From: Diploptera punctata
Lineage: Eukaryota; Arthropoda; Insecta; Blattodea; Blaberidae
Length of the DNA: 64,000 nt
Assembly: GCA_030220185.1 (NCBI GenBank)
Contig: JASPKZ010007295.1
Location: 1,006,001-1,070,000 of the forward strand
Direction: 5' to 3'
The translations under genes were made by a program, and so were the position numbers. Of the stretch, positions 10,348-20,271 are shown in pieces (position 1 is the stretch's first letter; each line of letters begins with the position of its first letter). Under the pieces are notes generated by a model. That model saw only the letters and a list, made by a program, of their open reading frames with translations, was not told where the DNA came from and searched no databases.

Positions 10348-10590
10348 ATGTCCGGAAACATACCGTTCCCATGCTACAATTATTACAATATGTCGGATTT
10401 GCCGGTGTTGTTTTGCAACCGGATAGACAAGTACATGGCGTCACGAGTTATGGGCGCTGCACAAGAGATTAACGGGGCACCAGGTGTGATGGAACGAGTG
10501 TACCGGAACATGATGCTTCGGTACAATGTGTGCAACGACGTTTGTGGTCGTCACATCGAGCGTCAGTTGTAGTGAGTAGTTTCGTATGGG
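10348..10590 (+). pseudogene. possible transposase C-terminal fragment
   Basis: A 74-residue open frame (10348-10572) includes RVMGAAQEINGAPGVMERVY and VCGRHIERQL. The ending 'V-x-x-x-x-x-M-x-x-R-x-x-x-C-x-x-x-x-G-x-H-I/F-E' resembles the C-terminal end of mariner-type transposases associated with DUF4817 proteins in insects. It is a weak similarity from motif spacing alone; flanking repeats suggest mobile DNA. Confidence 0.3.
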
Positions 10591-10653
10591 ACGCATCCAG
10601 TGCAGAAGACAGAAACAAATCTGTTTTTTCCACTGTTGGCATAAGTGTTATTG

Positions 10654-11098
10654 TGACTATTTAACTCATGCCCCAAATGGGAGTCAATGACCAATCACGT
10701 TTCAATGATTTCTGTTTTACAACCAATCAGAGTCGTGTTTCACCAAATATTTATCAGTGTTATAATTACCATATTAAAGAAAGCTCCTCCTTACAATATT
10801 GCGTTCCTTTGGCAATAAATAGTATGATCTGGTTGCAGTGATAAACAAAAGAAGCGGTAGAAGCGTACCTATCGTTTCTCATTTGTTTTCAAACATCGCC
10901 GTTTACATTAAATATATAAATATTTTAAAATAACTATCGTTAAATAATGATTTGTGAGTAAACAGCTTAATTTTATTCGTTAAATAGTCCTAACAAATGC
11001 CACTCTTGATTTCCAAATTCTCTAGATAAATTCACTCCTCACTTCGTGAGTCGTGAATTTATCGATAATTTGGAAATCACTCGTGGCATTACTTATGA
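10654..11098 (-). mobile_element. repeat family F, short form, copy 1 of a tandem dimer
   Basis: On the - strand it starts TCATAAGTAATGCCACGAGT and ends GGCATGAGTTAAATAGTCA. The start holds a hairpin of about 75 bases (GATTTCCAAATTATCGATAA through TGAATTTATC to AATTTGGAAATCA). Imperfect terminal inverted repeats (TCATAAGTAATGCC and TGACTATTTAACTCATGCC) suggest a non-autonomous DNA element. No coding capacity. It is joined directly to the next copy, sharing TGA at 11096-11098. Confidence 0.7.
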
Positions 11099-11761
11099 CT
11101 ATTTAACTCATGCCCCAAAAGGGAGTAAATGACCAATCACGTTTCAATGATTTCTGTTTTACAGCTAATCACAGTCGTGTTTCACCAAATATTTATCAAT
11201 ATTAAATTTACCATATTAAAGAAAGTTCCTCCTTTTTAATATTCTGAACAGGTCTGACCATTATTTTGCAGTGACTGACTCTGTAAGAAATACGGCTACC
11301 GGATTATATATATATAGTGCATGGATGTCAACACATAGCGCTTGCAGGAGTTAATATAAAACGTTTGTAGCAATTGATTATACCACCAAAAAAAGAAACC
11401 ACTGTTTGCACTTTCTTAAATGTATTTTTTCCCAGGTAATAATCCAGAAAAATATAATTGTCATATTTACATCATACGACATCAGAAATGAATTAATATA
11501 CAGTTTGATGTGTTTCATTTTTTCTCCACTAGAGAGCATTCTTACAATATTGCGTTCCTTTGGCAATAAATAGTATGATCTGGTTGCAGTGATAAACAAA
11601 AGAAGCAGATGAAGCGTACCAATCGTTTCTCATTTGCTTTCAAACATCGCCTTTTACATTAAATATATAAATATTTTTAAATAACTATAGTTAAATAGTT
11701 AAATAGTGATTTGTGATTAAACAGCTTAATTTTATTCGTTAACTCATGGCATTACTTATGA
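11096..11761 (-). mobile_element. repeat family F, long form, copy 2 of the tandem dimer
   Basis: Same ends as the preceding copy but with about 300 extra bases internally (the segment containing CCAGGTAATAATCCAGAAAA and TTTGATGTGTTTCATTTTT) and without the hairpin near the start. The same long form occurs at 46706-47457. The 73-residue frame at 11378-11599 lies within this extra segment and recurs there, but shows no known domain. Confidence 0.7.
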
Positions 11762-11954
11762 TCAATAAAAGTGTTTTTTTTTTGTTTTTTTTTTTTACTT
11801 GGTACTGTTACCAAATAAATTTGACTTTCTTCTGAAATGAGTCAAACGTCATTATAACTATATAAAGTAAACTGTTTTCTATAAATATGCTTCCTTATTA
11901 CAGAAGCTGTAAGATGGCAGTGTTCCCCGCTGCCTCTTATGTTTTGAGAATTAT
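11762..11954. other. poly-T tract and unique sequence
   Basis: Contains a T-rich run at about 11772-11798. Nothing else was recognised. Confidence 0.4.
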
Positions 11955-12255
11955 ATAATTATAAAAAGTGATCCCACAACGGTCCCGGAGGCCCTTGGGG
12001 TAGTAGGAGGTTAAGGCTCCCACTTTTTCTAGACAATCGACACTTTATGTCAGCCGGGTTGTCAGCCCTGCGTGATGGCCGCTTTTACCCCCAGAACAAG
12101 CGTCTGATACTCATTTCCGTTAGAGGTTGAGTCGACCTCAGGGCCATAGTGCCGCCAGAGGGTTTGGGTCAGTTTAAAAATCCTGACCCCAACGGGACTT
12201 GAACCCTCGACCCTCCGGCTTGTAGCTCAGTGCCTTAACCACTACGCTACTTATA
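11955..12255 (-). mobile_element. SINE family B, copy 3
   Basis: Inverse of 7777-8084: GGAGGTTAAGGCTCCCAC, GAGTCGACCTCAGGGCC, GACCCCAACGGGACTTGAAC and the head CTTAACCACTACGCTAC. The start of the head beyond CTACGCTAC is lost, so the 5' end is slightly truncated. Confidence 0.85.
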
Positions 12256-12439
12256 AGGAACGAAAACACTGTGCAACACGAAATTTGTCCTTTTTATGAA
12301 AATAGGTGTATTAGGTAGACGTTTTAATGGTAAAAACGAATCTGTAAGTAGATTTTGTCTATCACGTACCATCTTTTCAGAAAACCCAAAGAAATATCAA
12401 AAACCCAAAGAAATATCAAAAATAAATTCACAAATCTAA

Positions 12440-12885
12440 GTGATACAAAGATTTAGGAAGGAGTGTGTATTGGTCAACAAATAAGAGCAGTCTTCCAGGA
12501 TGAAGACTTTGAAAATAAACTGTTGGAAACGGAGAAAATGGCTTGGCTTTCATTTAAATCACTATGCACGAACTTCCTTGGGAATAAAAAGTCAGTGGAC
12601 TATGAAGTAATTGTAAGTGAATTATTACACTACTTTCATATTATGGATGCAATATGTCTTTGAAACTACATTTTCTGGACTGTCACCTGGACTTCTTTCC
12701 AAAAAACCTTGGTGCTGTCAGCGATGAACATGGCGAGAGGTTTCACCAAGAAATATCAGCCTTTGAAAAACAATTCAGTGGAAGATGATGTGCAAGTATG
12801 CTTGATGAATATTGCTGATCAGTCATCACTCATCAGAGATACCCCAGAAGCTGTCCATAAGCGCAAACGATCAACAAAGACATTT
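12440..12885 (+). pseudogene. decayed copy of an arthropod protein family of unknown function (copy 2)
   Basis: Better preserved than the copy at 550-1095. The frame 12463-12663 covers GQQIRAVFQDEDFENKLLET, AWLSFKSLCTNFLGNKKSVD and ELLHYF. A single frameshift near 12650 leads to CNMSLKLHFLDCHLDFFP then SDEHGERFHQEISAFEKQFS. A second frame, 12709-12891, is the shifted reading of the same region. The 3' end is cut by a hammerhead-bearing retroposon at 12886, which supplies the stop. The 3' sequence after the frame still encodes PEAVHKRKRS, a basic C-terminal tail. The function is unknown to me; domain architecture suggests a cellular or transposon-borne protein spread by copying. Confidence 0.6.
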
Positions 12886-13087
12886 TATTAATTAAATAAA
12901 AATAAAACGTAGTTTTATTTGATTTTCATATTTATTATATAATTCAGTGACAGCTGTTTCGGTACACTGTACCTTCTTCAGACATGTTAACAAATTATGA
13001 ATTGTGTTCCAACTGATCTAAGCAACAATACAACAATATTTATTTAAATTTTTTAATTTAACAAAGTAAACACCAACTCAATTGATT
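12886..13087 (-). mobile_element. retroposon with hammerhead-like motif, copy 2
   Basis: Inverse copy of 8217-8407, with a 10-base target duplication AAAGACATTT at 12876-12885 and 13088-13097. The hammerhead-like core lies on the - strand at 12949-12981 and is identical to copy 1, including the extra A after CTGAAGA and the GTC after the short palindrome. Confidence 0.65.
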
Positions 13088-13128
13088 AAAGACATTTAAT
13101 TTGGTGTTCTTTGCAATTGTTATGTTTG

Positions 13129-13573
13129 TCATAAGTAATGCCACGAGTGATTTCCAAATTATCGATAAATTCACGACTCACGAAGTGAGGAGTGAATTTA
13201 TCTAGAGAATTTGGAAATCAAAAGTGGCATTTGTTAGGACTATTTAACGAATAAAATTAAGCTGTTTACTCACAAATAATTATTTAACTATAGTTATTTT
13301 AAAATATTTATATATTTAATGTAAACGGCGATGTTTGAAAACAAATGAGAAACGATAGGTACGCTTCTACTGCTTCTTTTGTTTATCACTGCAACCAGAT
13401 CATACTATTTATTGCCAAAGGAACGCAATATTGTAAGGAGGAGCTTTCTTTAATATGGTAATTATAACACTGATAAATATTTGTTGAAACACGACTCTGA
13501 TTGGTTGTAAAACAGAAATCATTGGAACGTGATTGGTCATTGACTCCCATTTGGGGCATGAGTTAAATAGTCA
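13129..13573 (+). mobile_element. repeat family F, short form
   Basis: Starts TCATAAGTAATGCCACGAGT and ends GGGGCATGAGTTAAATAGTCA less one base. Near-identical to 17216-17660 and to the inverted copy 10654-11098, indicating recent spread. No target duplication could be seen at the flanks. Confidence 0.75.
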
Positions 13574-13616
13574 TTATAACTAACTTGTACAATTAAAAAG
13601 TGTTATTACAAAACAT

Positions 13617-13885
13617 TGATTGGTGATAGAAAATTTTGGATTTCAAAATTGAATTCAACACATCTCAATTAGTTAAAAACACATAGTTTAATCTAAAGGA
13701 CAGAAAAAAGTGTTAAGTACAAGACAACGTTTTGTTGTATTTATAGCAAATGTACATATGTACAAAGTGTAATTAAAGTAAATTGGTGGGTGATAGAAAA
13801 TTTTGGATTTAAGAAATGAATTTAGCATATCTCAATTAGTTTAAATCACATAGTTTCATCTAAAAGGCAGAAAAAAAATTTAAAT
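13617..13885 (+). repeat. two-unit tandem duplication
   Basis: Two units, about 13620-13710 and 13785-13880, share GGTGATAGAAAATTTTGGAT, ATCTCAATTAGTT and CACATAGTTT followed by TCTAAAGGACAG or a close variant. Probably two parts of one decayed element. Confidence 0.65.
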
Positions 13886-14154
13886 TTGTTGCACAGTGAA
13901 ATTAATGTTTTGCACTGGAATACTTAGATAATTGATAACGCACTAACGTATAGAATTAGAGATTCCTGGTTCAAATACAGGTTCAGGCATTAATATTTAT
14001 TTCCACGACACACAAACACACACACGCACACACAGTTACAAATCATGCTAATTGACTGTGTTTTTTAATTAAACTTCTTTATAAGCAATTAGGCAATATT
14101 CATCACTCACTAAAAACAACAGGTAAAATTAAAAAAAAAACCTAACCCTATACT

Positions 14155-14512
14155 CCAGCCACTGGATCTCCAGCTGACATTTTCACGACAGTGTTGCCGA
14201 TATGGATATTCAGTAGGAGGGGCCGCTTTATGTATGCGGTTAGCAGAAATAGTTTCAACAAAAATAATATAAGATACATTAAAATTTCACCTAAAAACCC
14301 TCATCTTAACTCCTTAACTAACAATTAACAGTTGACAATATCTCAGCAATTTCAAACCTTACTTGCGCGGTATAGCAGCGTCAAAAGCAGTGATTGGTTG
14401 TGGCAGACATCTACTCTCAGTTCAACTATTTCCTTATTGGCAGTAGAGGGCGAGTTTCTCCCTTTATCCCTCGTACAACCTTAATGACAGAGCCGAAGAT
14501 CCAGTGGCTGGA
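14155..14512. mobile_element. candidate inverted-repeat element beside an exon
   Basis: TCCAGCCACTGGATCT at about 14155-14170 is repeated in inverse at 14496-14511, with weaker matching inward. Size and ends fit a small non-autonomous DNA element, but no target duplication was found. If real, its right edge lies only about 25 bases before the receptor exon's first base at 14538, within the splice acceptor region. Confidence 0.4.
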
Positions 14513-14537
14513 CTTTAATGATAACATATTGTTACAG

Positions 14538-14697
14538 AATGTGTCGGACAAGTGTGTAGCTGCAGACATGCTGAAGGACTTCCGAAGCCTACCAGTGTAG
14601 CAGCTCGTGCATTGGATTCAAGAAATGTAACTACAACTTGGCATCTTTCATCCTCTGAAAATGAGGAAGCAGCTAACCTCACTAAATTCCTAGTCAA
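14538..14697 (+). CDS. tor: receptor tyrosine kinase exon: cysteine-bearing stretch and first half of FN3 domain
   Basis: The exon is bounded by TATTGTTACAG and the donor GTAAGT at 14698. In phase 1 it encodes CVGQVCSCRHAEGLPKPTSV, then AARALDSRNVTTTWHLSSSE, ending LTKFLV. The P-T-S-V-x-A ... V-T-x-T-W ... F-L-V pattern is strands A to C of a fibronectin type III domain, following a three-cysteine stretch. It ends in phase 2, exactly what the exon at 22829 requires, and that exon supplies the other half of the domain. This is the most upstream exon I could identify; the signal peptide and earlier ectodomain must lie further 5'. The assignment to Torso is an inference from the domain plan of the whole gene. 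A competing open frame on the same strand, 14394-14600, is a chance reading. Confidence 0.65.
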
Positions 14698-14789
14698 GTA
14701 AGTGGTATCAAATGTCTCCCTCTACTTCGAGTACAGTCCTAATGTAACTTCTTACATACATCATTTTTAGGAGTATTATACCCTTTTAA

Positions 14790-15098
14790 GTCCACCGCTG
14801 TGGTCTTGAGGTAGCGTACTGCCTTGTCACGCAGCGGGCCCGGGTTCGATCCCCGGTCGGGACAGTTTTCTGGGTGAGGTTTTTATCGGGGTTTTTCCTC
14901 ACCTGTAAGACAAATGTCAGGAAAACTTTAAGGCCCAAACGGTCCCCGAAATCATTATCATCATCATCATCCTTTACCGATGTGGAAAGCAATGGGAAGC
15001 TACCACACCTACAATTCCCTAGTAAAGCTGAAAGCATAGCATGAAAATGCTATGATTCCAATGAAGGACCTGCCTTCGGGCAGAATTACTATGGATGG
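14790..15098 (+). mobile_element. SINE family A, copy 2
   Basis: Same head, body and end as 1581-1931, with a 12-base target duplication ATACCCTTTTAA at 14778-14789 and 15099-15110. It lies in the first identified intron of the receptor gene. Confidence 0.9.
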
Positions 15099-15110
15099 AT
15101 ACCCTTTTAA

Positions 15111-15455
15111 AGGTACAAATACTATACACTTTTTCTCTTAAAAATCTTCATTTTTATTATTTTATGATTTTTTAATACCAATTAGAATTTTAATATATTC
15201 CAATTTTATAATTACAAACAAATAACTTATAGATTATATTGTACTCGTAATAATGCAAATAAATACTTAGAATCTTCATTTTTTTATATTCGGGCATTTG
15301 TCGTTTGGGGGAGAGTTTCGGGAAAGTAAATCCAGGGAAATCGGTTACGGGGGAATGTCCGTTCAGGGGAATGGATTTGGGAATTTTCCCAGGAATCACT
15401 GATGTCATATAAAGTCAAACCATGACAAACCTTGTCCCATTCTATAAACCACCTG

Positions 15456-15495
<40 letters not shown>

Positions 15496-15934
15496 CTATA
15501 TGTTGCACTATGTTGCAATCTTAAGTTTTATTAAATATAAATAATTTCCTTAGTTATAATTATAACAAATAAAACAATTGCAAATAAATGTTATTTTCAT
15601 TCAACTTTTTTGGGCATATCCAGCTTTATGCAGTACAGTAAAGACATTTTTGTCATGAAACTTCAAATATTCCACGCTAATACATAGTATACTCTTTTCA
15701 ATAAGCATATAGTCGGGATTAAAAAGACCTATCTAATGGATAATATACTATCAGTGGTACAATATGACTTTCAGAATTTTTTTTTTAAACCGCCGATGAA
15801 TATATTGCCATTTTAGTAAGTGTTACATGACTGTAGATAGTATAGGTAAATTTTAGGGTCTATTCTGATGAACAAGTGGTATCAATATTGCTTCTTGCAG
15901 CGAAGTATGCAGGTCAAAACACATCTGGGTTTGA
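15111..15934. other. intronic sequence with (ATT)n microsatellite
   Basis: A (TTA)n run lies at about 15458-15494. Open frames at 15190-15408 and 15284-15508 on the - strand include translation of that run and match no family. Confidence 0.5.
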
Positions 15935-16262
15935 TGGGTTTGTAAAGATACAAACATCCTGAGCATGGATTTCAATGGGTACCATACAACAATGGCACGT
16001 ATTATTCTCTCATATCATTCTTGGCCGACCTACTGGTAGCTTTCTCTTTGGTTTTCCTTCAAGACATTTCTGTGTCCCTTTTTCATTCTTCATTCGTGCC
16101 ACATATTTTGCCTAACACAGTTTATGAGACATAACTGTTCCTATTACAACTCGTTTCCTTAAAGGTCATATAGGTCAATGTTAAGCAGTTTTCTCCATTC
16201 ACCTATCTGTTTGTCTCTCCTTAGTCCTAAAATTTTCCTAAGCATTAAATTCTCAAAATTTG
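15935..16262 (-). mobile_element. non-LTR retrotransposon 3' fragment
   Basis: The + strand words TTCTTGGCCGACCTACTGG, TGTGTCCCTTTTTCATTC and TTCGTGCCACATATTTTGCC recur at 48865-49240. Read on the - strand they encode the W-x-x-H-V/A-A-x-M ... G-R-x-R tail region also seen on the + strand at 37215-37640. Decayed by stops. Confidence 0.55.
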
Positions 16263-16264
16263 TC

Positions 16265-16510
16265 ACCCTCACGGGCTACTGGTCAGAGCTTGTGATTACA
16301 GTTCACGGTTTCGATTCCCGGTCAGACCAGAGGGATTTTTTCTTAATGGAATTATTCCTGTCGTCGCCCATGGTCTGGATTTAGACTAAGTTCAGGTTTA
16401 AGAACTCTCCTGGTACTTCATTATCATCCATCACCTTTTACCGGGGTCCCAACTTAAGCAGTGGTTTACAATTCTGTCATGCCAGGAGAGAATACGAGAA
16501 ATGTCATAAC
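16265..16510 (+). mobile_element. SINE family E, copy 1
   Basis: tRNA-like head with a GGTTTCGATTCCCGGTCAGA B box, body CGCCCATGGTCTGGATTTAG and AACTCTCCTGGTACTTCATT, and end ATGCCAGGAGAGAATACGAG. Related copies are at 36098-36405 and, inverted, 52110-52437. Confidence 0.75.
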
Positions 16511-16629
16511 TGACGCTATCAGATTTGTGCATAGGCGGGAGAGTTCGTTGGCGTTTTGTTTCATCTCCCTTCCCGCCATCTGTACTAATGTAGACACAGT
16601 GAGTTCAGTGACCCATTTACCTTGGTTGA

Positions 16630-16914
16630 GTCCACCGCTGTGGTATCGAGGTAGCGTGCTGCCTTGTCACGCAGCGGGCCCGTGTACGATTCCCGGTTGG
16701 GACAGGCTCCTGTGTGGGGTTTCGTTCGGGTTTTTTCCTTACCTGTAAGAAGCTTAGGGCCCAACGGTCCCCGAAAATCATCCGGCCATCATCATCCTCT
16801 ACCGGTGTGGAAATCAACGGAAAGCTACCACACCTATAATTCCCTAGTAAAGCTGCAAAGCATAGCATGATTGTAGTGAAAGACGTGCCCTCGGGCAGAA
16901 TTACTATGGATAGA
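16630..16914 (+). mobile_element. SINE family A, copy 3
   Basis: Same family as 1581-1931 but more diverged, with a 7-base flanking duplication TGGTTGA at 16623-16629 and 16915-16921. The frames read across it on both strands are not genes. Confidence 0.85.
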
Positions 16915-17215
16915 TGGTTGAATACAGCATACATCAGTGCATTTTTATTGTCGAATCGTGAGTTTTTTTAAAAAGCGGCTACAAATTGTTAAATAAAAAA
17001 TATCTCGCCCCAAAAGTTCTTACTCAAGAAAATATTGATTATATTCGAGCGAGAATTGAATGAAGACCTAGAAAATCCTGCCTTTGTCCAGCTCAGGACC
17101 CGTGTAGAGAGCGATTAAAAGTTTGACCCATACAATATTTGTCGTGTTCTTAATTACATCTTGCTGATTTTAATGCAAGACTTACATAGTGTTTTTTTTT
17201 GTGTTTTAATGATTA

Positions 17216-17660
17216 TCATAAGTAATGCCACGAGTGATTTCCAAATTATCGATAAATTCACGACTCACGAAGTGAGGAGTGAATTTATCTAGAGAATTTG
17301 GAAATCAAGAGTGGCATTTGTTAGGACTATTTAACGAATAAAATTAAGCTGTTTACTCACAAATCATTATTTAACTATAGTTATTTTAAAATATTTATAT
17401 ATTTAATGTAAACGGCGATGTTTGAAAACAAATGAGAAACGATAGGTACGCTTCTACTGCTTCTTTTGTTTATCACTGCAACCAGATCATACTATTTATT
17501 GCCAAAGGAACGCAATATTGTAAGGAGGAGCTTTCTTTAATATGGTAATTATAACACTGATAAATATTTGGTGAAACACGACTCTGATTGGTTGTAAAAC
17601 AGAAATCATTGAAACGTGATTGGTCATTGACTCCCATTTGGGGCATGAGTTAAATAGTCA
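17216..17660 (+). mobile_element. repeat family F, short form
   Basis: Full copy from TCATAAGTAATGCC to GAGTTAAATAGTCA, almost identical to 13129-13573. The hairpin near the start is intact. Confidence 0.75.
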
Positions 17661-17966
17661 TATTAATCCACACACTCTGAACGAATTAAGGATTAAATTT
17701 TATTCTAAACGAGAAATCCGCGGAATATCATAATAAGTGTTCCGGAAAGTGTTCCTGGAATTTATTAATCGATGTCAGAAATGCGTAGAACAGGAGCAAC
17801 AACAATTCCAATATATATCTTAAAAAGTGAGGGAATATTCGTTTGTATTTCAGTTTTTGTTTTATTTCAGTTAAATTTGTGTTGATATTTTGATCTACTT
17901 CCTTTCACAAAATCCTTCAACTACTCTCGACAAACGACTACTCCTGCCGATTATGCTGAATTATTT

Positions 17967-17972
17967 AGGTAG

Positions 17973-18021
<49 letters not shown>

Positions 18022-18040
18022 CGACGACAATAATAATAAT
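17967..18040. repeat. (TAA)n microsatellite
   Basis: Long run of AAT units with a few interruptions, directly 5' of the retrotransposon remnant that follows. Confidence 0.9.
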
Positions 18041-18045
18041 GATAA

Positions 18046-19693
18046 TTCTTGGAGAGGCAGTACCCCCTTTTATGTATCCCCCAGTTCTGCCCAGGGCTTA
18101 TCGGGCGGCCCAAGCGCATTTCTGCGCTCCGTCCACCCAACGACGTCTGGACCAGATATCTTACGGGGGACCCGGGGCCTGTCTCTCCTAACTGCTTTAG
18201 GGTCTTACTTTGGCCTTTACAGTTCTTGGGATTACATGTATGTTTGGAGATGTTTGATTTTCGCCCTAGGGTGATTTATCTGCTGGTTTCTGGACCGCAA
18301 GGGAGGGGACACAAACGTCCACGACAAGGGGTCGCGCCGCATTCAGGCTTTCCTGTTATTGTATGAGATTTTTATTTGGATTTTAGTTTTTATTTTTTTA
18401 TTTGGGATTTTTTTATTTGTGGGTTTGATAGGATTTATTGGCTTTATTGGTTCGTCGTTTCGGAATTGATTCTGGTTGTGACCACCTGGCGGCGGTGTCA
18501 ATGCACGCTCCGAGTATTCTCCGGCTGTATATTTGGTTTTTTTGCATGCTTTGTTGTGCTTTTTCTAGTAAACTATTTCTGATTTGATGGTTTGGCTATC
18601 TGTCTGTGACTTGTGTTTGATATTATGATTTTTCTGACTGTTGTACAAATGGTTTATAGATTGTTCGGGTTTTAGTTAGGTTAATAACGTTCTATTTTAT
18701 GGGTGGGCTGTATTTGCGATTGCATGTATGGTTTTCTTTTGTTTGTTGTTTTATAGTGTTGTGATTTTATGAAGCGTTGTGTTAAGTGATGGTGTTGTAA
18801 GTAGTGTTTGCATGTATTGTTTATTTTGTGTTCCATTTAAATATTTTATGCATGTTTTCTGTACGTATTCATAGAGTGGTATCATTGAGCTGAGTCTGTA
18901 AATGTCTGTGTTTCTTGTGAATTTATGCGATCGTCTGATTATTTTGCGTTCCATCTGTTCTAGTTTGGCCAAGTTTGTTTTATTGATATGGAGTGGCGTA
19001 TGTGATTATAGGTCTGATGAGGGATTTATATAGGTGAAGTATGGTTTCCGGCTGGAGTTGGGTGTTTTTTATGATAGGAAGAGGAGTGTAGACGTGGGAA
19101 GTTTAATTTTCTTGTGGATTTGTCGGATATGAGAAGCGAAGTTAAATTTATTGCCAATAGTGACACCGAGGTATTTTAGAGCTGGTTGATATGGAAGGGG
19201 ATGTAGTTGAGGTAAACTGGGTGGGCGTTGATGTAACTTAGGGATTTGAGCTTGTGTTTAAAGTAATATTGTTTGAATTTTCCCCGCGTTTATTGTGATT
19301 CTCCATTTATTTACCCAGTTCGTGTATTGTGTGTGTTGGTGTATTCGTAGTTTGCTGGCCTTGTCAATCCGCGGGGCCACGCACCAGTACCACGTGTTGT
19401 CCGCGAATTTGGACCAGCCCTAGTGTATTGTTGAGAGCCTGAGGAATGTCGCTGACATATACGTTACATAGGGAAGGACTGATGGCAGAGCCTTGTGGTG
19501 CGCCTGCCCGCATTTCGAATGGGTGGGAGAGTGTATTGCTGATTTTTATTTGCGCTGTTATATTATCTAGGAAGTTGAAAATCAATCTTGTTATTTTTGG
19601 AGGAAAGTTGAGTTGTAATAGCTTGTACTTAAGGCTGTGATGCCACGTGGTATCGAATGCTTTCTGTATGTCGAGAGCGATCATGATTACCAA
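18046..19693 (-). mobile_element. jockey-like non-LTR retrotransposon remnant with reverse transcriptase
   Basis: On the - strand the frame 19693-19364 encodes IALDIQKAFDTTWHHSL, then RAGAPQGSAISPSLCNVYVS and DIPQ: reverse transcriptase motifs A (ALDxxKAFD) and B (G-x-P-Q-G-S-x-x-S-P). After one frameshift the catalytic loop near 19395-19415 reads KFADNTWYW, with N in place of the second catalytic aspartate of FADD. The thumb and tail continue to 18751 (LAKLEQMERKIIRR, YEYVQKTCIKYL), with about 700 bases of probable 3' untranslated region down to 18046. The 5' part is missing; the fragment stops near 19700 where another retrotransposon tail begins. It is inactive by frameshift and the N substitution. 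The + strand frames here (18049-18366, 18376-18582, 19446-19640) are shadows. Confidence 0.75.
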
Positions 19694-19699
19694 GAATTT

Positions 19700-19852
19700 G
19701 CGGTTGTGTCACTATGATTTAAGGGAAGTGGATTATACAGGGAATGATTGGAAAACATTAGCCCAGGATAAGGATGTATGGAGAACTTATGTCCGCGCGG
19801 CCATGGACCTGCGGGTTCGATAGTGCCAGTGAGTTAGTTAGTCATTAGATGT
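19700..19852 (+). mobile_element. non-LTR retrotransposon 3' tail ending in TTAG repeats
   Basis: GGGAAGTGGATTATACAGGG, TTGGAAAACATTAGC and GATGTATGGAGAACTTATGT match 37505-37600 closely. It ends with GAGTTAGTTAGTCATTAG. It is a very short, 5'-truncated insertion. Confidence 0.65.
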
Positions 19853-20271
19853 AAGTTGAATTCCCTGCAGGGTTTGAAATTTTAAATGTACAATATTTAA
19901 TTACTAGATTGTGCAGCGGATACCTGGATTAAATTCCAAATCCCTGTGCAGTACAAATGTTAAAGACATGTGATACAGTTGGTACTGATTAGTCCATTGG
20001 ATTGGGGCAATAAGATGGCGGACCCCATAATGCTTTTCATCAAGAATGTGTTCTGCAATACTTGATTTTCATTCTCTTTTAAATGTAGCTTATTTTAGAT
20101 ATTTTTTTTAATCTTCATTGGTGTTAATGAGTTGGCAACACTGAAATCATATGATCATGGTGAATACCTGACAGAAGGAATGTATTGACTTGAAGAACTG
20201 TGTCGTAGAATTCTTGCTGTATATTTGCATTTCTTAGCAGCAATTTAACCATAAGAGATTGTAGCGCCAGA

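Noticed and set aside
14394..14600. 68-residue open frame as an exon
   Set aside because: A different frame of the same DNA gives an FN3 half-domain with matching splice sites and phase, so this frame is a shadow.
18049..18366. 105-residue + strand open frame as a gene
   Set aside because: Lies opposite the 3' untranslated part of a - strand retrotransposon and shows no domain.
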